From Bradymonas sp963697525 (lineage in GTDB: Bacteria > Myxococcota_A > Bradymonadia > Bradymonadales > Bradymonadaceae): 64,000 bases of DNA. Made by a program: the position numbers and the translations under genes. The notes beneath the pieces are model-generated. The model saw nothing but the letters and a program-made list of their open reading frames with translations. It ran no database searches and was not told the DNA's origin. The DNA lies in assembly GCA_963697525.1 (NCBI GenBank), contig OY969087.1, positions 2,170,001-2,234,000 of the forward strand, written 5' to 3'. Below, piece after piece: positions 26,033 through 33,600 of this stretch (its first letter is position 1; each line of letters starts with the position of its first letter).

Positions 26033-26947
26033 ATGAAATACCTCGCAAAATCGCTCATCTTCGCCGGTTGCATCACCCTCGCGGGCTGCTCGACCTCCCA
26101 CGGTGCGTCGCATGGCACGGGAGGGCTAATGGGCCTGGACGACCAGCCGGCGCACGCGGTGTGGCGCGATTGGACCGCGCAGCCGGACACGCGGCTGGTG
26201 CCCAAGAGCTTCGTCGACCAGGTCGTCGCCTTCGACTACTGGCAGATCGGCGACGAGGACTTCATCGAGGACGCCTGGGCGGGGGCGTCGGCCGTGCTCG
26301 ACTACGCGCGCCGCGAGGGGTTGTCCGACGAGCAAGAGCACACCGACACGCTGCTCCTGGAGGCGCTGGACAGCCGTCAGGGGCCCGGCGACAAGCACAT
26401 GGACGTGACCTACGTGGTCTCGCTGGACCAGAAAAAGCCCGTCGAGGGATTGGTGGTTCGATTCTTCGAGGAGCTTCCCGACAAGCACGTCGCCCCTGGC
26501 TTGTCCATCTACCTGGGCCGCGCCGAGGGCGCCTCCGGGGGCTTCGACCGCGCGGTGATGTGGGCCGTGCCTCGCTTCAAGCAGGCCCAGGCGTTTACCA
26601 TCGCCCTGCACAAGACCGATAAGGGCTGGGTGGCGCACAAATTCGACGGGGCTGCCTACCCGGCCGAGGCCGGCCCCGAAGAGGCGAGCAAGAATGGTTC
26701 GCTCAAGGGCGTGGCCGACCTGGCCACGAGCATCTTTACCAACAAGCTGTGGACGCCGCTGACCGGGGCGAATTACGTCGAGGCCAAGCCCAAGGCCGCC
26801 GAGGGCAAGGAGCGCGCGCTTCCCAAAGACGTCCCGGCCGCGCTGGGCCTGGAGGTGCGCGAGCGCCAGATCGAAGAGACCTACCAGGACACCGTGTTCC
26901 CGCCGCGCGTGGAGGTGCCGCCGATGGGCGGCACGAGCGCACCTTGA
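26033..26947 (+). CDS. Lipoprotein of unknown function
   Basis: The product is 304 residues. The ATG at 26033 gives a lipoprotein signal ending in TLAGC with lipidated Cys19; the frame upstream has no signal. The mature domain has no recognised family. The C-terminus ends in a Pro-rich VEVPPMGG tail. It lies downstream of the barrel gene. Confidence 0.78.
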   Translation: MKYLAKSLIFAGCITLAGCSTSHGASHGTGGLMGLDDQPAHAVWRDWTAQPDTRLVPKSFVDQVVAFDYWQIGDEDFIEDAWAGASAVLDYARREGLSDEQEHTDTLLLEALDSRQGPGDKHMDVTYVVSLDQKKPVEGLVVRFFEELPDKHVAPGLSIYLGRAEGASGGFDRAVMWAVPRFKQAQAFTIALHKTDKGWVAHKFDGAAYPAEAGPEEASKNGSLKGVADLATSIFTNKLWTPLTGANYVEAKPKAAEGKERALPKDVPAALGLEVRERQIEETYQDTVFPPRVEVPPMGGTSAP

Positions 26948-27004
26948 CTCGGTTTGCGCGCTCCTGATGTTTGGTGGGGAGCAGACTTCAGCGGGTGCGC
27001 AGAT

Positions 27005-27973
27005 TTGAGCGAGAAAAAGGGCGAAAACTCCGGCGGTGAGTCCACCACGACGGTGATCGTCGCCCTGACGGCCAACGCCATCATCATGGTGGCCAAGTAC
27101 ATCGCCTTTTTCGCCACCGGCGCCTCGGCGATGCTCTCCGAGGCCGTCCACTCCACCGCCGATACCGGCAACCAGGGGCTGTTGCTGCTCGGCAGCAAGC
27201 GCAGCGAGAAAGAGGCCGACGAAGACCACCCCTTCGGCTACGGCCAGGAGCTGTATTTCTGGAGCCTGATCGTCGCCATCGTCCTATTCGGCCTCGGCGG
27301 CGGGCTGTCCATCTGGGAGGGCATCGCGCGTCTTTTGGGCCACCACTCGAGTAGCCAAGAGGGCGGCAGCGTGTGGTGGAACTACGGGGTGCTCGCCGTG
27401 GCGTTCGTCTCGGAGGGATCGTCGCTGCTGTTCACGCTGCACAAGTGGAAGAAGCGCTACGGCGATTTTCCCACCTGGACGACGGTCACACGCAGCAAAG
27501 ATCCGCGTCTGTACATCCCGCTGGCCGAGGATACCGCGGCCATCGCCGGTGTGATCGTGGCGTTCCTGGGCGTCTTTTTATCGCGCCTGCTCTCGGCACC
27601 TGCCCTCGATCCCCTCGCCTCCATCGTCATCGGCTGCATTCTGGCGACGGTGGCGTTCTTTTTGGCCTACCAGACCCGCGGCCTGCTCATCGGCGAGCGC
27701 ATCGAAAAAGACCTGCTCGACAAGGTGGCCGCCGCCGCCGAGCAGGACGAGGCGGTCGTCGACGTGTCCCACGCCCTGACGATGTATTTGAGCCCCCGCG
27801 AGATTTTGCTCAACCTGGGCGTGGTGTTCACCCCGGAGGCCGACGGCTCAACCAACGTCGCCGGGATCATGGACCGCATCGAGGAGCGGGTGCGCCGGTG
27901 CGACGAGCGCATCACCCGCATTTTCATCGAGCCCGAGCATCCCGGCGAGAGCGGTGTAAAGCCGCCGATGTGA
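27005..27973 (+). CDS. Cation diffusion facilitator (CDF) family transporter
   Basis: The product is about 322 residues with six hydrophobic helices, exporting divalent cations from the cytoplasm by H+ antiport. Helix 2 has SEAVHSTAD (H-x3-D), and helix 5 has AEDTAAIAG with the second Asp. Together they form the usual tetrahedral metal site, typical of zinc-type members. The cytoplasmic C-terminal domain follows. The start is uncertain: no ATG is available, and TTG at 27005 is preferred over TTG at 26954. The stop is 4 bp from the convergent membrane-protein gene. Confidence 0.9.
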   Translation: MSEKKGENSGGESTTTVIVALTANAIIMVAKYIAFFATGASAMLSEAVHSTADTGNQGLLLLGSKRSEKEADEDHPFGYGQELYFWSLIVAIVLFGLGGGLSIWEGIARLLGHHSSSQEGGSVWWNYGVLAVAFVSEGSSLLFTLHKWKKRYGDFPTWTTVTRSKDPRLYIPLAEDTAAIAGVIVAFLGVFLSRLLSAPALDPLASIVIGCILATVAFFLAYQTRGLLIGERIEKDLLDKVAAAAEQDEAVVDVSHALTMYLSPREILLNLGVVFTPEADGSTNVAGIMDRIEERVRRCDERITRIFIEPEHPGESGVKPPM

Positions 27974-27977
27974 AGGA

Positions 27978-30809
27978 TCATTTGGCCAGGTCGACCACCT
28001 GGGCCTCGAAGCAGAAGTGGCGCCGGCCGACGTTTTTGGCGTGGACCTCGAAGCTGACCTCGCGGGAGTCCTTGTTGCGATCGAGGGGGATGTTGAAGTG
28101 GGAGATCTTCTCGGCGCGATCGCTTTGGAGTTGGGCCTTGGCGATGCCGTCGATGCCGACGGTGAACTCGACGGGCGCGCGCCGGCTGGCGGTGCCGGTC
28201 TTGGCGACGCCGTAATAGCCCACCAGGGCGTCGCCTGGGGGGACGTCCGGGAAGTCGATGACCAGCTTCGCGTCCTTGAGGGGATGGGCCCAGATGCACC
28301 GGCGGATCTCACCGGCCTCGAAATCGACCGCCTTCTGGGCGACCCGGTTCCACTCGTGATTGCTGCAAAAGAAGTAGTCGAAGACCTGCTCGCAGGGGCG
28401 GAAGTCGCCGCCGCGCTTCACCCCGACGGTGGCGTGGCGCAGGCTGTCGCCGAAGTCGTAGTTGACGCTGGCGATTTTGGGGGCGCCGGGGTCGTCGGAT
28501 TGATCGAGCCGGGGCGTGTGCCAGGCCAGCAACATGCCGACCAGCGCCAGCACCGCGAGCGACGTGCCGAAAGCGAGGTCGAGCCGGTGGCGGTGTCGCT
28601 CGGCCCAGGCGCCGGCGCGAGCCTCGAGCTTTGCCAATAACTCGCGCACTCGCGCCGCTTTCTGAAAGCGCGATTCGGCCACGCACAGCGCCAGCGTGCC
28701 GAGCATGCCCACGATGAACAGCACCAGGCTGAGCCAGTCCACAAAGCTTCGGCGGAAGACGAACCGGTAGGTGCCCGGCTTCAGGGCCACCGCCATGAAC
28801 CCGGTCTTGTCGTGGCCGGGCAGCGACATCGTCGAGATCTGGACGGGCTGACCGTCGCGGGTGGCGTGCCAGCGCGGGAAGTTGGACACGTTGAGCCGGA
28901 GCCGGCCGTGCGAGCCGGGGCCGGCTTTGAGCACGATCTCCTCGTTGTCGAAGCGCTCGAGGGTGACGTCGCCCTGGCCGTCGACGACCTCGAAGGGATT
29001 CTTCTTCCAGCGCTTGTACTCGTAGAGGCGAAGCGAGCCGAAGTCTTTGACGAGCTTGTACAGGCTCGACGGCAAGTGCTGCGGGGTGATCGCGTAGCGC
29101 ACGTTGAGCGCGTCGAGCAGTTGGGGCTCGTCGGTCTCCATCTTGTAGCGGTAGTTGGAGGCCGGGGTGAACCCCGTCTTGTACAGCGGGAAGGGGATGC
29201 GCGTGCCCAGATCGGCGAAGCTGTGGTTGTGGTACTGCAGCTTGAGCATGACCCGGAAGAACGGCTCGGGCTTGGGGTAATGCTCGTGGAACCAGGCGAC
29301 CACGGCGTCGCGCGCCTGCAGGTCGGGCTCCTCGGACTTCTCGGTCAGGTTGCGGTTGACCTGGGTCTTGCCGAACTCGTGGATGAACCCGGTGGCAAAC
29401 GGCATGAGGATGAAGACCGGCAGCGCCACCGACAAAAAGAGCATTCCGCGGCTTCGCGGGGCGATATTGTGCTCGTCCAGGCGCTCACGCACCCGCCGGT
29501 GGGCCCAGCCGAAGATCGCCACCACCGCGTAGCCGGCGGCGACGAACCAGTAGGGCTTGGCCATCACCGAGAAGCGCTGGAACTGGACGTGCTGGAAGGC
29601 CTTGGACAGCTCGAGCAGGTGAAAATCGCTCAACACCGTCACCGACCCGGACAGCAAGAAGGCAAAGACGAGCAGCGCGGTGAGCAGGTGCTCGAATTTC
29701 CGCCCCCACAAAAGGGCGACCGAGCCCAAAAAGCCCAGCCCCACGACCAGGGCGAGGGAGCCGGGGAAGATGTCCAGCTTGAAGAGGTGCACGCCCATCG
29801 TAAACGTCGTCGACCAGACCTCGCCGTAGGAGGCGGCCATGTCGCGCACCGACAAAAACGGGAACAACCACAGCCCGCCGATGAAGATGCCCAGCACATA
29901 CCCCGCGATCAGCCGCAGCGAGGCGACCGGCCAGTTTCGCCGCGCGTCGGACATCCAGTAGGCCATCAAGATGATCGGCCCGGCGATGGCGAAATGCAGC
30001 AGTTGGATGGGGTGGGTCAGCAGTGAAATGCCCAAAAAGAAGGCGAAGATGCCGACATCACGCCAGCGCGCCCCCCTCATGAGCTTGGGCACTCGGGCCA
30101 TCGCCAGCATCGCCCACACCGTCGACAGCGACTGCGGCCACACGCCCCATTCGGCGGCGTAGACGAATCCGCCGAAACGGTAGCTGGCCGTGTCGGTCAT
30201 AAACAGGATGCCGGCGAGCAGGCCCACCCAGCGCCCGTAGCCGACGGTGGCGAAGCGGTAGACCGAGTAGCCCACCAACACCCAGAACAGCCAGTAGGCC
30301 ACCCCATAGGCCTGCGACAGGCTGAGCGTGCCCAGGCTCAGAAGCTGCACGAAATTGACCCACAGGTCGGCGCCGATGGGATACAGATATTGGGCGGGGT
30401 AGCCGGCGAACCACTTGTGGCTCCAGCCCCACAGACGTCCGTGGGCCAGAAAGTCGTGGCGAAGCTGCCAGGCCTTGAAGAAGTGAACGGCGTGGTCGTG
30501 GTTGACGGGGCGATCGCCCAGCGCCGCCTCCGGAAGCATGGCGGTGGCGATGGCGACCATCGCCGCCACGCATAATAGCTCGTAGATCAGCGACAGCGGC
30601 ACGACCTCGAAGCCGAGCACCCGCCGTGGGCGCTCGAGGTGGTCGCGAAGCGCCAAGATCTTGTCCCAGCCGGTCTGGGCGGCGATCGCCAGCGCGCCGG
30701 CGATGATCGCCGCCCCGAACCAGGGCATGGGGCGCCCGGCAAAGAGCAGCGCGACGCCGACGATCACGGCGCCCGCCGACAGAGCGTATGGCTGGCTGAG
30801 GCGTTTCAC
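27978..30809 (-). CDS. Large multi-spanning membrane protein, GT-C / PTPS-related type
   Basis: The product is 943 residues with about 13-14 hydrophobic helices in the first 530 residues and again near 690. An extracytoplasmic loop has HDHAVHFFKAW, typical of 6-pyruvoyl-tetrahydropterin-synthase-related membrane proteins and similar to GT-C acceptor loops. A soluble region and a second helix pair follow, then a C-terminal beta-rich domain (about 780-943). It is last in a five-gene operon with GT2 and flippase-like genes, so a role in lipid-linked sugar transfer is inferred. Confidence 0.8.
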   Translation of the reverse strand: MKRLSQPYALSAGAVIVGVALLFAGRPMPWFGAAIIAGALAIAAQTGWDKILALRDHLERPRRVLGFEVVPLSLIYELLCVAAMVAIATAMLPEAALGDRPVNHDHAVHFFKAWQLRHDFLAHGRLWGWSHKWFAGYPAQYLYPIGADLWVNFVQLLSLGTLSLSQAYGVAYWLFWVLVGYSVYRFATVGYGRWVGLLAGILFMTDTASYRFGGFVYAAEWGVWPQSLSTVWAMLAMARVPKLMRGARWRDVGIFAFFLGISLLTHPIQLLHFAIAGPIILMAYWMSDARRNWPVASLRLIAGYVLGIFIGGLWLFPFLSVRDMAASYGEVWSTTFTMGVHLFKLDIFPGSLALVVGLGFLGSVALLWGRKFEHLLTALLVFAFLLSGSVTVLSDFHLLELSKAFQHVQFQRFSVMAKPYWFVAAGYAVVAIFGWAHRRVRERLDEHNIAPRSRGMLFLSVALPVFILMPFATGFIHEFGKTQVNRNLTEKSEEPDLQARDAVVAWFHEHYPKPEPFFRVMLKLQYHNHSFADLGTRIPFPLYKTGFTPASNYRYKMETDEPQLLDALNVRYAITPQHLPSSLYKLVKDFGSLRLYEYKRWKKNPFEVVDGQGDVTLERFDNEEIVLKAGPGSHGRLRLNVSNFPRWHATRDGQPVQISTMSLPGHDKTGFMAVALKPGTYRFVFRRSFVDWLSLVLFIVGMLGTLALCVAESRFQKAARVRELLAKLEARAGAWAERHRHRLDLAFGTSLAVLALVGMLLAWHTPRLDQSDDPGAPKIASVNYDFGDSLRHATVGVKRGGDFRPCEQVFDYFFCSNHEWNRVAQKAVDFEAGEIRRCIWAHPLKDAKLVIDFPDVPPGDALVGYYGVAKTGTASRRAPVEFTVGIDGIAKAQLQSDRAEKISHFNIPLDRNKDSREVSFEVHAKNVGRRHFCFEAQVVDLAK

Positions 30810-30840
30810 GAGGTGTACTTCTCGGCTGTGAAGAGCTTGT

Positions 30841-31485
30841 TCAGGAGGCGCTTACGTCGACCAGCACCGCCGTCCACGGAAACGGCGCGCGCACCTCGAC
30901 GACGCGGCCGAAGCGGCCCACGAAGTCGACGAATTGGGTGCGCGACCAGTGGTTGATATGCCCGGGGGTGTTGCCGAGATCGCTGACGTAGGCGCCGCGC
31001 ATGACGTTGAGCACGCGCCACAGCGGCTCGCGCGGCACGCTCAACACCAGCCACTTTTCGGCCACCCGCGCCATCTCGGCCACCGACGCCTGCGGGTCCT
31101 GGACGTGCTCGAGCACCTCCAGCGAGGTGATCGTGTCGAAGGAGTTGTCCTCGAAGGGAAGCGTCTCGGCGACGCCGGTGCAAAACTCGAGGCCGTCGCG
31201 CCGACGCTTGTCCCAGTGGGCGGCGAGGTCGTCATCGTCCAGATCGATGCCGGTGACGTCGACCGCGCCGTAGCGATCGAGGATGGCCTCAGCCATGATG
31301 CCCTCGCCGCAGCCCACGTCGAGCAGGTGGTGCGGCCGGGTGCGGTCGAGCAGCTCCCAGATGGTGTCTTTGAAGCCGCGCATCATCCAGCGCACCACCG
31401 GGTTGGTCGACCCGTATTTGTCGTAGGTGTTGCCGGTGGGCACGGCCGCAGCGGCCGGATCGGTGACTGCCTGTTGTTCGGTCAT
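30841..31485 (-). CDS. Class I SAM-dependent methyltransferase
   Basis: The product is 214 residues and cytosolic. Motif I LLDVGCGEG, motif II GIDLDD, and the FEDNSFDTITSLEVLEHV segment define a UbiE/Methyltransf_11-type fold. The substrate is not evident. Within the operon it follows the GT2 gene by 18 bp, so it may methylate a glycan or lipid carrier intermediate. Confidence 0.9.
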   Translation of the reverse strand: MTEQQAVTDPAAAAVPTGNTYDKYGSTNPVVRWMMRGFKDTIWELLDRTRPHHLLDVGCGEGIMAEAILDRYGAVDVTGIDLDDDDLAAHWDKRRRDGLEFCTGVAETLPFEDNSFDTITSLEVLEHVQDPQASVAEMARVAEKWLVLSVPREPLWRVLNVMRGAYVSDLGNTPGHINHWSRTQFVDFVGRFGRVVEVRAPFPWTAVLVDVSAS

Positions 31486-31503
31486 AGTGTCTTTGCGCGA
31501 TGG

Positions 31504-32493
31504 TTAGACGACGGCGGCCTCTTCGGCGGTGGTGGCCGCCTCGGGCTCGACGTCGCGGTCGAATTCGATCTGGCGAACCCGCCACAGAGTCTCTTCGACG
31601 AGCTTGCGGTTATTTGCGATCAGGTCGGCCAGCAAGCCGGTCAGCCCGGTCTGGAAGCCCAGCGACATCAACAGCACCGCCAGCAGCAGGGACTGGACGT
31701 GGCCGTCCCCCTGGCCGACAAAAATGAAGTACAAAAAGCGTGCGCCCAGCGCGAAGCCCGCCAGAAACATCACCACGCCGATGGTCATAAAGACCTTCAG
31801 CGGCTGGTAGGTGGTGTAGATGCGCACGATCGTGCTCATCGACTGGGCGATGTAGGCGGGGATGGAGCCAAAGAGCCGGCTCTCGCGCAGCTTGTCGTTG
31901 GTGCGAATGGGCACATGGGACACGGCGATATTCTTGCGGCCCGCCTGGATGATCGTCTCCAGCGTGTACGTAAAGTCGCTGACGACATTGATACGCATGG
32001 CGCCGGCGCGTGAGAACGCGCGGAACCCGCTGGTGGTGTCGGGCACGTCGGTATTCGACGCCTGGCGCACGACCCACGAGCCCAGCTTTTGCAGCCGCTT
32101 TTTGGACCAGGAGAAGTGCGCGATCTTGTCGGTCTGGCGGTCGCCGATGACCATGTCAGCCTTGCCGCGCACGATGGGGGCGACCAGCGCGGGGATGTCG
32201 GCGGCGTTGTATTGGTTGTCGCCGTCGGTGTTGACGATGACGTCGGCGCCCAGGCGCAGACAGGCGTCGAGGCCGGTCTTGAACGCGCGCGCCAGGCCCT
32301 TGTTGCCGGTATGGCGCACCACGTGGTCGACGCCGTGTTTGCGGGCGACCTCGACGGTGCGATCGCTGGAGCCGTCGTCGATGATCAACCACTCGACGGT
32401 GTCCACGCCGGCCACCTCGCGGGGCAGGTCGGCCAGCGTCGCCGGCAGCGTGTTCTCCTCATTGTAGCACGGGATCTGGATGATGAGTTTCAT
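31504..32493 (-). CDS. Family 2 glycosyltransferase, polyprenyl-phosphate sugar synthase type
   Basis: The product is 329 residues. The GT-A domain has IPCYNEENTL, IIDDGSSD (D39-D40), VNTDGDNQY as DXD and TTSGFRAFSR. Two C-terminal transmembrane helices (about 230-290) anchor it, as in GtrB/DPM1-like enzymes that load a sugar on undecaprenyl phosphate. Its product would feed the GT-C-like enzymes and flippase-like protein encoded beside it. Confidence 0.92.
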   Translation of the reverse strand: MKLIIQIPCYNEENTLPATLADLPREVAGVDTVEWLIIDDGSSDRTVEVARKHGVDHVVRHTGNKGLARAFKTGLDACLRLGADVIVNTDGDNQYNAADIPALVAPIVRGKADMVIGDRQTDKIAHFSWSKKRLQKLGSWVVRQASNTDVPDTTSGFRAFSRAGAMRINVVSDFTYTLETIIQAGRKNIAVSHVPIRTNDKLRESRLFGSIPAYIAQSMSTIVRIYTTYQPLKVFMTIGVVMFLAGFALGARFLYFIFVGQGDGHVQSLLLAVLLMSLGFQTGLTGLLADLIANNRKLVEETLWRVRQIEFDRDVEPEAATTAEEAAVV

Positions 32494-32604
32494 GGAGTCT
32501 CGTCACGACCCTCGGGAATCTGGTACGGCGCGTGAAGCTCGAAACGGCCCCAAGCCGACGCGCACCTTAACAGGCACTAGCAGCGGAAACAACGCATGGT
32601 GACC

Positions 32605-33600
32605 TCACTCGGAGGCCTGCTCGGCGACCGGCTGCGGCAGCCGATGCATGAAGCGTAGCATGAACGGGATGCCCACCAGCGCGGGCACCCCCAGCACGGT
32701 CAGCCCATAGCTCAACGTGGCGGCGACCAGCGGGGCCTGGTGGACGGTCGCGCCGCTGACCAACCCCAGCAAGGCGATGAACGCCGAGTCGCGCGTCCCC
32801 ATGCCCCCCACCGTCAGCGGCAGAAGCCCCACGAACACCGCGATGGGCCAGATGGCCACGATATCGGCGAAGGCCACGTGGGCGCCGAAGATTTCGGTGA
32901 GTGTATACAAAATACAAAGCGCGATGGACCACGCCGTCAACGAAATAAACGACAACACCGCGTAGCGCCACGGCCGCTGGCGCATCGCGCCAAAGGCTCG
33001 AAACAGCTGGACGAACTTGCGCTCGAAGCGGTTGAGCAACGGCAGACTCAAAAAGAAGCTTCGCTTCCAGCCGATGATCCCCAGGGCGGCGAAGCCGGCG
33101 ACCAGCGCCCCGGTGATGATCAGCGACCACTGGTACAGCCCGGTCATCACCCCGCCGATGATCCCCAGGATGCACAGCGACTGGACGTCGACGAATTTGT
33201 GGACCAACACGCTGCCCGAGCCCTCGGCCAGGGGCACGATGTCGCGGATGCCCACGGCGCGCAAGAAATCGCTGATGCGCGACGGGGTCACGATCGCCAG
33301 CGGGCAGCTGGCCAAGATCACGGACATCGTGCGCTTGAAGGGCACGAAAAAGCCCATGGTGTGCACGATATAGCGCCAGCGGATGCCGGCGAGGAGGATG
33401 AACACCACCAGCAGCGCCCCCGTGGCCGGCAGCAGGTGCCAGTCGGCGGTGCGCACCGCCCGGCTGAGCTGGTCGAAGCCGGCGAGCTTGTTGATGAGCA
33501 CATAGACCACCAGCGCCGTGCCGGCGAACATCAGGGCCATCTTGATGATATCGCGTGGCTGCGTCTTGCGAGCCACGAGGCTGTCGTCGGGTTGGCTCAT
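32605..33600 (-). CDS. UPF0104 / lysylphosphatidylglycerol synthase transmembrane-region family protein
   Basis: The product is 331 residues with about 8 hydrophobic helices. The family pattern is clear: LAGIRWRYIV, a TPSRISDFLRAVGI segment, and PLTVGGMGTRDSAFIAL near the C-terminus. These proteins are often found with polyprenyl-sugar genes and are thought to act in lipid flipping. The ATG at 33600 overlaps the stop of the upstream GT-C gene (ATGA). The frame further upstream is a shadow of that gene. Confidence 0.9.
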   Translation of the reverse strand: MSQPDDSLVARKTQPRDIIKMALMFAGTALVVYVLINKLAGFDQLSRAVRTADWHLLPATGALLVVFILLAGIRWRYIVHTMGFFVPFKRTMSVILASCPLAIVTPSRISDFLRAVGIRDIVPLAEGSGSVLVHKFVDVQSLCILGIIGGVMTGLYQWSLIITGALVAGFAALGIIGWKRSFFLSLPLLNRFERKFVQLFRAFGAMRQRPWRYAVLSFISLTAWSIALCILYTLTEIFGAHVAFADIVAIWPIAVFVGLLPLTVGGMGTRDSAFIALLGLVSGATVHQAPLVAATLSYGLTVLGVPALVGIPFMLRFMHRLPQPVAEQASE

